Origin: Pseudobacteriovorax antillogorgiicola
GTDB taxonomy: Bacteria; Bdellovibrionota_B; Oligoflexia; Oligoflexales; Oligoflexaceae
NCBI RefSeq assembly: GCF_900177345.1
Contig: NZ_FWZT01000016.1
Location: 1 to 64,000 of the forward strand
Reading direction: 5' to 3'
Length of the DNA stretch: 64,000 bases
The notes under the pieces were generated by a model. That model saw only the letters and a program-made list of their open reading frames with translations, had not been told where the DNA came from and made no database searches. Position numbers and translations under genes: made by a program. Shown here in pieces: positions 26,410 through 34,640 of this stretch; position 1 is the stretch's first letter, and every line of letters starts with the position of its first letter.

Positions 26410-27210
26410 ATGAACGCACCAAACATATTTAAATACAACGATCCCGTCGCGTTCATCCGAGACCGGGTGAAGTACCTCAAAAAATCAAAGAGATCGTACT
26501 CGATTGCAAGTGCCTGCCAACCTCTCAGGCGCTGCTCTCCTGCCTTGATCTCAAATATTCTTGCTGGCAAAAGACGTATCACGGAAGATCGCTTTGGAGA
26601 TATCTGTCAGGTACTGATACTCAATCCACAGGAGCGGGATTTTTTTCGTGCGCTTGTTTTTGGTGAGGCGCTTCAGGCGGAACAGCCGCCACGGGAGCCG
26701 AGTGGTGGGCGTCGCCGCGTATCAAACTTCATCCTGAATGATTGGATCAACCCCTATGTGAAAGACTCTATCAGACTGAAAAGTGTCCAAGAGAACCTTA
26801 AAGCGATCTACGACGAGCTTTCGGCTCTAGCAACACGCTCTCGAATTGATCGGTCAATCAGTTTTCTATTGAAACATGGCTATCTGAAAGTCGATCAGAA
26901 CGGCAATTTGGTTGAATCGGAGCCCCTTCACGTATTGGGTGATCAGAACGCCAGCCGAAAAATTCGACACTTTCACAAGCAGGCCTTGGATCTAGCTAAA
27001 AAGGGCATTGATCGGTTTTCAGTGGATGAGCGCTTAGCTCAGGCCTTAGTGTTCCCACTAAACGAAGAAAGTTATAAGGAGCTTCAAGCATTGATAGAGG
27101 ACTTTAGCGAACAGCTGAAGCAATTCTCAGAAAAACATAAGAACAGTAATCAGAGACTATACCAGTTCATCATACATTTAACGCCCACAGGGGGATCAAA
27201 ACATGAATAA
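26410..27210 (+). CDS. TIGR02147-family putative regulator
   Basis: A 266-residue protein of the TIGR02147/DUF4423 family, thought to be transcriptional regulators and found mainly in Bdellovibrionota/Oligoflexia and Fibrobacteres. The N-terminal part has an XRE-like helix-turn-helix (SPALISNILAGKRRITEDRFGDICQVL), and the family pattern continues with QERDFFRALV, the winged-helix-like ISFLLKHGYLKVDQNG, and the RKIRHFHKQALDLAK helix. A strong AGGAGG precedes the ATG. It overlaps the next gene by 8 bases, as these regulators often sit upstream of exported proteins. Its target is probably the operon it heads. Confidence 0.88.
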   Translation: MNAPNIFKYNDPVAFIRDRVKYLKKSKRSYSIASACQPLRRCSPALISNILAGKRRITEDRFGDICQVLILNPQERDFFRALVFGEALQAEQPPREPSGGRRRVSNFILNDWINPYVKDSIRLKSVQENLKAIYDELSALATRSRIDRSISFLLKHGYLKVDQNGNLVESEPLHVLGDQNASRKIRHFHKQALDLAKKGIDRFSVDERLAQALVFPLNEESYKELQALIEDFSEQLKQFSEKHKNSNQRLYQFIIHLTPTGGSKHE

Positions 27211-28393
27211 CGTTAACTTACTTGGAATTTTAGCCTTCTTGCTATGGTGGCATCCATTAGCATATGGCTCGACATTTGTAGGAAATGGAGGAAGTTGGCT
27301 TGATACAGCTTTGATGTCAACGCTCACAGATATCGAGACTGGCTTGGCCATGGTAGAGGACTTCAGCGATCTGGACGACTGCGATAATCATAGCTGTGAG
27401 GTGCTGGCATCCCTCAGCGATTCGCAGTATCAATACGCAAAAAAGTTTTTTTGGAAGCGTCGAGCGATGATTCTCAAAGCTCTTCGAGAGGGCTCCATCA
27501 GTTTTGACTGGACACGAAAAAACATCACTCTATCGGACTACGATAATCGAAGTTTTCATGCTGTCACCAAAGGCCACAAGGTGATTCTCCAGGAAGATGT
27601 TTTCGCTCGGATGGATAAGTTTCAACGCATTATAGTTATCATGCATGAAATCAATCATGCCTTGCCTTGGAAAGGTAAGGTAATCGAGGATAAGCATCGT
27701 CTGGGGCCATTCAAGGGTCGCGAGGAAGCAAGGCTTTTGCTGGATATGCAGGGCCCAATTCTTATCGCTGGCATGAGTTCTTATAACTACTGGGTTGAGC
27801 AACAGACCTATCGGAGTAACCCGGTTTACAATATTTCATTAAATGTTCGCGGTGGTCGCAGTACCTTTTCAGAGTCGGAATATAAGAGACTCCTTCTTGA
27901 TGAAACCTCATTCAGTGAGGTAGGAGTAGATTTTTATCCAGCGATCAATCGCTCTTGGGGCTATCATTTGAGTCAACGGCGTTATCACTCCAGCCGCGAT
28001 GAACTAGTCGATGCTAAGCTCAATGGGGTTTCCTATCATGGTGGTCTGAGTCACAGAAAGCGCCTTATGAACATCATTTTTTCATCTACAGAAATTGAAA
28101 ATCGTGCAACCAGAGAGTTTTGGCGAGCCATCGCAATTCAAAGTAAAGTGAGTCTGGGGTATGGCCAGTTCGAACATCAAATTTCAGATGATTACAACAC
28201 GATCGATGGAGAGGCATCATTCTATCGACTCGGTGCCACAAGTGAGATTCTATTACCTATTTATGCAGGATTTTGGTTTTCATTCGGAGTCGGTGCGCAT
28301 TGGCAAGATTTTAAGATCGAGGAAACAAATGTTAGTTCAAAATCAGTTCACTACGAAAGCAGTTGGGGGGTTAGCTATGGCTTTACAATATAA
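27203..28393 (+). CDS. Exported HExxH protein with beta-rich C-terminus
   Basis: A 396-residue exported protein that I cannot assign to a named family. A signal peptide (about 1-22) is followed by a helical domain with HEINH (His148-Glu149-His152) after a hydrophobic strand IIVIMHE, the zinc-metallopeptidase active-site pattern. The region from about 305 on (VSLGYGQFEHQI, ASFYRLGATSEILLPIYAGFWFSFGVGAHWQDF, YESSWGVSYGFTI, given by ends) has alternating hydrophobic/aromatic strands and ends in an aromatic-rich strand, as in outer-membrane beta barrels. It is coupled to the TIGR02147 gene upstream and overlaps the lipoprotein gene downstream by 17 bases. The barrel and protease roles are inference. 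Confidence 0.65.
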   Translation: MNNVNLLGILAFLLWWHPLAYGSTFVGNGGSWLDTALMSTLTDIETGLAMVEDFSDLDDCDNHSCEVLASLSDSQYQYAKKFFWKRRAMILKALREGSISFDWTRKNITLSDYDNRSFHAVTKGHKVILQEDVFARMDKFQRIIVIMHEINHALPWKGKVIEDKHRLGPFKGREEARLLLDMQGPILIAGMSSYNYWVEQQTYRSNPVYNISLNVRGGRSTFSESEYKRLLLDETSFSEVGVDFYPAINRSWGYHLSQRRYHSSRDELVDAKLNGVSYHGGLSHRKRLMNIIFSSTEIENRATREFWRAIAIQSKVSLGYGQFEHQISDDYNTIDGEASFYRLGATSEILLPIYAGFWFSFGVGAHWQDFKIEETNVSSKSVHYESSWGVSYGFTI

Positions 28394-29558
28394 TGGTACG
28401 CTTTTGGCTCTATCTATGTTGTTACTCATGAGCATGAAAAGTTCGTGTTCGAGCAAAGTCGGGACTGTCAATGGTGACATTGGGACTCCCATTGAGGAAG
28501 TCGGTGTAATCGACACCAATAGCTCTCCCAGTGATGATCAGGCCCTTTTCTATAGCTATGACGCCTATGCTGGGCGATTGAATCTCCTCGATGGCTCAAG
28601 CCAAACCCTGCGTTTTTCAGAAACTTGGCAGGTGCAAGGGGATGGCTTGGATCAAGCTTGGATAGCTGGGCCTGAGGGCCGATTTTTCTTCGGTGTGAAA
28701 GATGATCAACTCTATATCTACCGCTCAGGGGAGGCCGGAGAGCTGGTCAATGATTTCGCTGGTAAACTGAATTCCTACGCATCTGACCCAGAACAGGGTT
28801 TCTATGTATTCGTGGATTCGTTTCTAAGTATTTTAGTTCTAAAGGTTAGTGAAGATGGAAATATTGCTGGAAGTTGGCTAGGCGGTTCGATTTTGGACGG
28901 TGAAAGCAGTATAAAGGCAGGCGACATCTTAACTGGTGGAGTGTTCTTAATTGCTACCACTGACGGCACACTTTTAAGCATTGATATGGAGCAGTCCATT
29001 GCGCAGCAGACCTGGGTGACTCAGGAGCACAGCCCTGCAATTGGTAACCCTACTTGGATCGCTGACACAGGATATCAGGGAGCCCATGCATTGATTCTGG
29101 ATAGCGATAATGTGCTTTATCTCTTCGATGCAATTGACGGAACCATTGTGCAACAGGAAGAAGTGAAGAGTGTCTTGACCCGATCTAAGTCAGGAGACGA
29201 CCATCTGATTGTGAGGCGGGACGATAACAACGCCTACCTGATCCATGGGAGTGATGGCACTGCTTGGCAGGAGTACCTGCTTCCATCCCTAAGCGTGACA
29301 TTGAAAGAAACCAAGGTCGGCGATGGTTATCTGATGGCAGTGGCTACTGGGAGCGTATCCCAGTTCTACAAGCTTCGTCTTAGTGATGGTCTTGTGGAGC
29401 GTAGGGTAGAAATCAAGTCTTATGATAAGGTTGGATTTACCACCGATCATATTATACTCTTTCAAGATAGCCCCCTCGGGTATATCCAGATGATCGATTT
29501 TGATAGCTCAGAAGAAGTGATTTTCTCTGGCTTCAACCTCGATAGTTTACAGGATTGA
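28377..29558 (+). CDS. Propeller-like secreted protein, third gene of TIGR02147 operon
   Basis: A 393-residue exported, probably lipid-modified protein (signal ending near MKSSC). The mature part is a run of beta strands with recurring patterns such as LYIYRSGEAGELV, GTLLSIDMEQS, NVLYLFDAIDGTIV and NAYLIHGSDGTAW, which resembles a PQQ- or WD-type beta-propeller; no catalytic residues are visible. A longer reading from 28161 is rejected because it would lie inside the preceding gene; GGGGGG sits 6 bases before the ATG at 28377. It ends 3 bases from the convergent cyclase gene. Confidence 0.7.
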   Translation: MALQYNGTLLALSMLLLMSMKSSCSSKVGTVNGDIGTPIEEVGVIDTNSSPSDDQALFYSYDAYAGRLNLLDGSSQTLRFSETWQVQGDGLDQAWIAGPEGRFFFGVKDDQLYIYRSGEAGELVNDFAGKLNSYASDPEQGFYVFVDSFLSILVLKVSEDGNIAGSWLGGSILDGESSIKAGDILTGGVFLIATTDGTLLSIDMEQSIAQQTWVTQEHSPAIGNPTWIADTGYQGAHALILDSDNVLYLFDAIDGTIVQQEEVKSVLTRSKSGDDHLIVRRDDNNAYLIHGSDGTAWQEYLLPSLSVTLKETKVGDGYLMAVATGSVSQFYKLRLSDGLVERRVEIKSYDKVGFTTDHIILFQDSPLGYIQMIDFDSSEEVIFSGFNLDSLQD

Positions 29559-29561
29559 AGT

Positions 29562-31439
29562 CTAAGCTGAGCGCTCATAGTCTTGGTTATCTTTTGCAAT
29601 GTTCTTCAATTCACAAACATACATCATCTTAGCATCCGCATCATCGCGGATGCTAATTTCATATTGTTCCAGCATGATAGCCCGAAACAGCTTTCGGTTT
29701 TGATAGCTTAAAGCTTGATATACGGCTTCTTGAACGATGATCAAGCTACCATCTATTTGAAGTTTATTTCGAAGGGCTTTGCGGATCGATTCATAGCGAG
29801 CTGCAAGAACGATGCCTCGGCCAAAGATATCATATTCAATGGGGCCTGCTTCAGGGTAATATCCTCGTAGCTCGCCTTCTGCTATACCTATTCCACATTC
29901 GATTGGGTTTGGGAATTGCTTCTGGCGGCAGACTTTAAGCATAGCCTTGTAGAAGCCTAAGGCAAGCTCGACACTTTTATCCTGTATGGAGCCTCCCTGA
30001 ACCTTAAACGGGTAGCCGATACTACATATGAAACCGTCACCCATTTCCTTGATTCGATGAGCATTTTGTTCGAAGCCGTTGTAGTTACGAGCCATGATTT
30101 CGTGGCAGCTGATGAAGAGATCGCGAAAGACATCATTTTTATCAGGGTGGCTTATTTGAGTACTACCGACAATGTCGAAGCATATTACACAGCCGTGACC
30201 AGCATGGGTGGGCATGGTCTGCTCAAGCTCCCTGCCTTCCTTGATCGCTGAAATCTGGTGAGGGTAGAACACTTTCTTGAGCTGAGAGAAGGCATGAGCT
30301 GTTTTCTTATGCGCTGATTGCTCAACATCGCGGACATGCTGACCCATGGCAAATGAAAAGAAGCTTACTTCAAGGCAGAAACTTATCGGTACCAACCATC
30401 CATTAGCTTCGTAGCCATCGAGGTTTAGGGTTATAAAGTAGACTAAGACAGCTGTGAATGCACACGACCAGCCAATAACAAGGTAGGTGGCTGGGTGACT
30501 ACCACGCACCAAGGCATTGATACAGGCGATTATGGAAACAAAGATGCAGAATAGTGTAGTGCCAATGACAAAATTGTGACTTGTTGTTAGGCCAGAAATT
30601 TGAAGTACTAAAAAGCCAAGTTGTAGCCAAGCGATACTTTTTAAGAGAGATCCCAGCCACGGGTGACACTGGTCGATAATGAGTCCTTGAACAAGATGGA
30701 CCACACTGAAACCAGTTAGCACGATTATGGTGTGATAGATATAAATTGTTGTTTCTTCAAGTTCGATCAGGCCACTGCTAAAGCACATCACATAGATAAT
30801 GCAAAGGCAGTATAGGCAATACCAAAGGAAAAATGCCTTTCTGAATAGTAGAAACATCCCGAGGTTATAAAGGACCATGATCACGAAAAGGCCCAAGGTC
30901 ATGCCTACGATCATCATCTCAGTTCCAAGCTTTGAAGATGCTTCCGCTTCAGTCATAATAACAAGGGGTAAGTTGCCAGTTATGGGTGAGTTGTTGGAAA
31001 AAGCGCGTAAGATGACCTTCACAGGTCCTGCTTGTAAATCCACTCCATAAGTCAGGTAGCGGTCACGAATTTCTGTGCTTGGCAGAACTTTGTTGTCTTG
31101 AATAAACCAAAATTCACCTGGGATGGGTGCTCGGGCCGACAGGTAGTAGCGGCCAGGGGCTTGAATTTGAATCTCACTATATAGCCAGAAGTCATAGTAA
31201 CCTTTTTCTAGTGAGATTGGGGTGAATCTTGTAGATGAGACCCGGCGTATCAATTGAGGGTTTTCAATCACTTGCTTGGGGGTAAGCGAGTCATGAGAAA
31301 CGATTGCATAATCAAAATATTCTATGTAGGCATCATTTTCTAGAATCAATTGAGTTGGTAGGGACCACGCAGATTCTGCAAGGAAAAAGCTTAAGCTTAG
31401 AACTACTGCAAAACATTTTTTGGTATTGAGAGCAAGCAA
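29562..31439 (-). CDS. 7TM-DISM receptor with class III nucleotide cyclase domain
   Basis: A 625-residue membrane receptor-cyclase. A signal peptide (1-26) precedes a periplasmic 7TMR-DISMED2-like beta domain (about 27-165), then seven hydrophobic helices (about 175-365, the 7TM-DISM unit), a short coiled linker, and a class III adenylate/guanylate cyclase domain from about 412. The metal-binding aspartates are Asp422 (CFDIVGST) and Asp468 (MGDGF). The Ile-Glu-Cys-Gly-Ile-Gly and EYDIFGRGIVLAARYE segments match the rest of the catalytic fold. It would make cAMP or cGMP in response to a periplasmic ligand. It is monocistronic. Confidence 0.88.
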   Translation of the reverse strand: MLALNTKKCFAVVLSLSFFLAESAWSLPTQLILENDAYIEYFDYAIVSHDSLTPKQVIENPQLIRRVSSTRFTPISLEKGYYDFWLYSEIQIQAPGRYYLSARAPIPGEFWFIQDNKVLPSTEIRDRYLTYGVDLQAGPVKVILRAFSNNSPITGNLPLVIMTEAEASSKLGTEMMIVGMTLGLFVIMVLYNLGMFLLFRKAFFLWYCLYCLCIIYVMCFSSGLIELEETTIYIYHTIIVLTGFSVVHLVQGLIIDQCHPWLGSLLKSIAWLQLGFLVLQISGLTTSHNFVIGTTLFCIFVSIIACINALVRGSHPATYLVIGWSCAFTAVLVYFITLNLDGYEANGWLVPISFCLEVSFFSFAMGQHVRDVEQSAHKKTAHAFSQLKKVFYPHQISAIKEGRELEQTMPTHAGHGCVICFDIVGSTQISHPDKNDVFRDLFISCHEIMARNYNGFEQNAHRIKEMGDGFICSIGYPFKVQGGSIQDKSVELALGFYKAMLKVCRQKQFPNPIECGIGIAEGELRGYYPEAGPIEYDIFGRGIVLAARYESIRKALRNKLQIDGSLIIVQEAVYQALSYQNRKLFRAIMLEQYEISIRDDADAKMMYVCELKNIAKDNQDYERSA

Positions 31440-31612
31440 ATGATGATCCTAGATTCTGAATTAGATGACTCCTAATCTACTTATCGGTGGATTAGAAGTT
31501 AAACTTATTAAAGGAGCCGAGGTATTTGAGTTTTTGATGATAGCAGACAGCTGCATTTGGTTTTCCGTTAGATGGTGACCCATGAACTGAAATATTTAAG
31601 GAGGATGAAGAG

Positions 31613-32326
31613 GTGAAAACCTTAGACACGAATCTTTCCATCTCATTCGCGGGGTGCGCTTGGTTATTCCCCTTTCACCTGGGAGTGCTAGCAGAGCTTA
31701 AGAACGCTGACCTATGTCCCAATACTAGATTTCTAGGAGCCTCGTCAGGAGCCTTGGCAGCAGCGATGGCCTGTCTTAACCTCTGCCCGGAAGAAGCTAT
31801 GGAAATAGTCATACGCTTTGCCAAGGAATCTACCAAGCGGCGCTTTGGGGCTTGTCATTCCATGACCCAGTTTGTTCGTTCTGGGCTAGAAGAGATGCTA
31901 CCATTGGATGCCTGGCAACAGATTGAGCATCGACTTTTTATCTCAGCAACTGAATTACCAAGCTTGAAAAACCAGATGATCAGCAGCCATGACATCGATT
32001 CAAATCAGGACTTGATTCAAGCAATTTTGAGTTCTTGCTACATTCCTATCTACTACGAAGTTCCAGCATTTTTTCAGGGTCGGCTCTATATTGATGGCGG
32101 TATTAGTGACAATCAGCCGACGATCGATCGTGAAACTATACTGGTTCGCCCCACGAGAGGCTCTGACGTGGACATCTATCCACGTTTTAAAGTCCCTCGA
32201 CAGGCCTATCTGGTGCCGGATATTCCCATGATGAAGCGCTTGTATAAAGAGGGGCAGCAGATGTGGAAGTTCTACTGGCGGTCGCGTCAACCCCAAGAAG
32301 AAACACAGTGGAAGCGAGCTAGCTGA
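31613..32326 (+). CDS. Patatin-like phospholipase of animal PNPLA2/3-like type
   Basis: A 237-residue patatin-family lipase/acyl hydrolase without a signal peptide. The nucleophile elbow is GASSG (Ser44), the catalytic Asp is Asp161 in YIDGGISDN, and the glycine-rich oxyanion segment reads SISFAGCAWLFPFHLG. That oxyanion string, the spacing, ILSSCYIPIYYE before the Asp, and the following SDNQPTIDRETILVRP resemble the animal ATGL/adiponutrin (PNPLA2/3) group more than classical bacterial patatins such as ExoU or RssA; this comparison is from memory. The GTG start has GGAGGATGAAGAG upstream. The DUF72 gene follows by 69 bases. Confidence 0.85.
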   Translation: MKTLDTNLSISFAGCAWLFPFHLGVLAELKNADLCPNTRFLGASSGALAAAMACLNLCPEEAMEIVIRFAKESTKRRFGACHSMTQFVRSGLEEMLPLDAWQQIEHRLFISATELPSLKNQMISSHDIDSNQDLIQAILSSCYIPIYYEVPAFFQGRLYIDGGISDNQPTIDRETILVRPTRGSDVDIYPRFKVPRQAYLVPDIPMMKRLYKEGQQMWKFYWRSRQPQEETQWKRAS

Positions 32327-32395
32327 CGTTGCCTCTTTTCCTCTTAGTCCAGGCATGCTAACTGATGCTTGGGACTGTGTGTGGAGGAGAATTAG

Positions 32396-33271
32396 ATGCA
32401 TTTTGGCCGTGTTGAAAGCTTGCGTGATATTGACTGGAGCATCCCGCAGGATCAGCCCCGAACCAAGGGCTTCCTAGGGTTGGATTGGCAAGGTCAACAA
32501 GAACTTGTTATCGGCGCTCCAATCTGGGGTTGCCCGGAATGGGTTCCAAAAATCTACCCTAGTGGCACGCGGAGCCGAGACTACCTTTACCACTATAGCC
32601 GGAAATATGAGGCCATTGAGTTCAACCCGAGTTTTTACAGCCTTCCATCTATCGATCAGATTAAACACTGGCGTCGTCAAGTACCAGATCAGTTTAGATT
32701 CTGCCCGAAGGTGCCCCAGGATATCAGCGCTCGACTTGGAGCTTACGATGCAAAGCTTTTGCATGAGTACTTGCATTGCCTAGAGGCATTCGGGAAAAAT
32801 TTGGGCCTCCCATTTATGCAGCTTCCTGAAAGCTTGGCACTGAAGGAGTTTGCCTATTTGCAAAAATTCCTCCAGATTTTCCCGAAAGACGTTTCACTCG
32901 CGATTGAGTTTAGACACCCTAGCTGGTTTTATGGGGGCATGCTTCGCGATGACGTAATCAATTACCTTTATCGCTATGGTAAGTCGGCAGTGATTACCGA
33001 CACACCAGGTCGTCGCGACGCGGTTCATGTTAGCTTGACTTATCCACAGGTCATGATCCGCTTTCTGGGTTACTTTCATTCAGGCACGGATGAGCCTCGA
33101 TTGAGGGCTTGGATAAAGAGGATTTTCAGTTGGCTGGAGAAGGGTTTAGATCGAGCTTATCTGTTTATCCATCAGCCAAACCACAGCCTGATCCCCGATG
33201 CTTTAGACTATCTGCAATGGAAAATCTTCGAGCAGCAGCATATGAAGAAAAATAAGCAGAATGTTTTGTAA
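32396..33271 (+). CDS. DUF72 family protein
   Basis: A 291-residue cytoplasmic protein of the DUF72 (YecE-like) family, a TIM-barrel group of unknown activity. Family features are IGAPIWGCPEWVPKIYP near the start, YSRKYEAIEFNPSFYSLPS, FCPKVPQDIS, LAIEFRHPSWF and a C-terminal RAYLFIHQPNHS. A strong GGAGGAG sits 7 bases before the ATG. The gene follows the patatin gene and ends with a clear terminator. Confidence 0.9.
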   Translation: MHFGRVESLRDIDWSIPQDQPRTKGFLGLDWQGQQELVIGAPIWGCPEWVPKIYPSGTRSRDYLYHYSRKYEAIEFNPSFYSLPSIDQIKHWRRQVPDQFRFCPKVPQDISARLGAYDAKLLHEYLHCLEAFGKNLGLPFMQLPESLALKEFAYLQKFLQIFPKDVSLAIEFRHPSWFYGGMLRDDVINYLYRYGKSAVITDTPGRRDAVHVSLTYPQVMIRFLGYFHSGTDEPRLRAWIKRIFSWLEKGLDRAYLFIHQPNHSLIPDALDYLQWKIFEQQHMKKNKQNVL

Positions 33272-33371
33272 TGCAAATAGTTGCAATAAAAGCCTGGAGC
33301 AGCTAGGATCAGTTTGTGTGAGTGACTTTCTCAGACTGATCTTGGTCTGTGAGTACTTTTTTCCTAATGCT

Positions 33372-33406
33372 AGTGGATGGTTTACTGCAACCATCCACTC
33401 TTTTTT
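33372..33406 (+). terminator. Plus-strand terminator of patatin-DUF72 transcript
   Basis: Perfect 11-base stem AGTGGATGGTT/AACCATCCACT with a 6-base loop, followed by C and six T. Confidence 0.88.
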
Positions 33407-33415
33407 GACCCAATC

Positions 33416-33450
33416 AAAAAACGAAGCCATCATAGTCTCATGATGGCTTC
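33416..33450 (-). terminator. Minus-strand terminator of the His-rich protein gene
   Basis: Perfect 11-base stem GAAGCCATCAT/ATGATGGCTTC with a 6-base loop; on the minus strand it is followed by G and six T. It is the mirror partner of the plus-strand terminator just before it. Confidence 0.85.
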
Positions 33451-33487
33451 TGAACTGTTTGGCTGATAGACCAGAACTTATGACCAG

Positions 33488-33519
33488 CTGTCATGAGGCC
33501 TTACGAGGCCTCATGACAG
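33488..33519. repeat. Perfect 14-base-arm palindrome abutting a stop codon
   Basis: Arms CTGTCATGAGGCCT and AGGCCTCATGACAG flank the 4-base loop TACG. It begins at the base next to the stop codon of the minus-strand His-rich gene, and a separate terminator lies 38 bases further on, so it is not needed for termination. It may be an RNA 3'-end stabiliser or a protein-binding site. Confidence 0.8.
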
Positions 33520-34203
33520 CTAAAGCGTTGCATGCCTGGAATGCTTATGATTGTGGATAACAACAAGATCTTGCTGGTGGTGGCGTTGTCCAACTTTGAT
33601 CCGAAATCGATCTTGGTAACTGTGCTTCGGTAAGACTATCCTACCGTGTCTCCCATAGTGCACGTGACGTTGGTCGCCGATCTTATAAGTCACTTGATTG
33701 CAGTATCTAAGGTTTTTGTACTTCACCACTAGGTGACGATGGGTTTCTCTAACTTTCATTTGACCTTGGCATTCAGGTAGTTGAGCGCGATCTCCAGAGT
33801 GAGTAAGGTGAACTTTGCTCTTGGGGTGATGGTGGGAATGATGGGCTCTGTGCTTCGCAGGGACCCAGATGGTGGCGGTGTCTCTGTGATACTTGTGCCT
33901 GGAAAAAAGTGCGATTCGCTTTTGGCTTTCATGATGAGTTTTGTCTAGACTTATGTGAAGTGATCTGAGTTTACCGTGGGTTCGGTTCAAATGATACTTG
34001 ACGCCATCAATCTTGAGCTTTTGGCAGCGTTTGATGTTATGAAAACCGATCTTAACTTGATTAGGAAACTCTCGAACCTTGGCAAAACCACCGCAGTCTT
34101 TGAAGTTGATTCGTTGGATGATTGGTGACTGATTCTTGCGGTGAGCGAACCCTTGGCTGCTGAACATAGCAAGAGCAACAATTAAAACGTGACTTAGATT
34201 CAT
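33520..34203 (-). CDS. Histidine-rich secreted protein with internal duplication
   Basis: A 227-residue exported protein of unknown family. The ATG at 34203 has GAGGAGGAAG directly upstream, so the longer reading from 34263 is rejected. After the signal (about 1-20, ending GFAHR) come two related halves: FKDCGGFAKVREFPNQVKIGFHN then RC, and LPECQGQMKVRETHRHLVVKYKNLRYC, each with a Cys pair that could form a disulfide and each followed by HG and a basic His-rich strand. Thirty of 227 residues are His (my count), with a cluster AHHSHHH at the junction. Binding of Zn, Cu, Ni or haem is likely but unproven. Confidence 0.72.
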   Translation of the reverse strand: MNLSHVLIVALAMFSSQGFAHRKNQSPIIQRINFKDCGGFAKVREFPNQVKIGFHNIKRCQKLKIDGVKYHLNRTHGKLRSLHISLDKTHHESQKRIALFSRHKYHRDTATIWVPAKHRAHHSHHHPKSKVHLTHSGDRAQLPECQGQMKVRETHRHLVVKYKNLRYCNQVTYKIGDQRHVHYGRHGRIVLPKHSYQDRFRIKVGQRHHQQDLVVIHNHKHSRHATL

Positions 34204-34640
34204 GGCTTCCTCCTCAATCCATTCGCTGTCAAAACTGCAAGCAGCAGGCCACATAAAAGCCATGTGATATCAAATTCTTCAGAATATTGGCGTACTTGCG
34301 AGCTTGCGGCACCTGTGACTTTTTCTATTCAGGTGTTGGTTGAATTAGAAACTGTGACAAAGCGATCTTACGCCGCAGGAGTGATAGCCTGGGGTAGGCG
34401 GCAGGAATTTAACTCCTAAGGCTTACCATTTCGTCATTTTTTATGAAAAAAGCTGGGTTTCCGATCCCAAATGGAGATGGAATGAATCCCTTAGCTTTGG
34501 CGAAAATGGAAATAGTACACCCATGCTACTATAAATTTCAGGTGCTTAAAAATTATGCCTCAATTTATTTCTGCCTTGCCGAAGCTTTCTAAGTAGGAAG
34601 TGAATTTTCCTTGGTAGATCATTCTTAGAAAGGTTAAGAA
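34204..34640. other. Divergent intergenic region with foldable segment
   Basis: About 440 bases between the His-rich gene (minus) and the lipoprotein gene (plus). The segment 34371-34423 can form GCCGC 34372-34376 with GCGGC 34398-34402, an inner GCCT/AGGC hairpin, and AGGAGT 34377-34382 with ACTCCT 34412-34417. A second foldable part, AAAGCT/AGCTTT, spans about 34449-34498. No ORF is supported; it may be a structured leader for the downstream gene. Confidence 0.4.

Noticed and set aside
28161-28376. Long N-terminal extension of the propeller lipoprotein
   Set aside because: It lies entirely within the preceding gene in another frame; a good ribosome site and signal sequence start at 28377.
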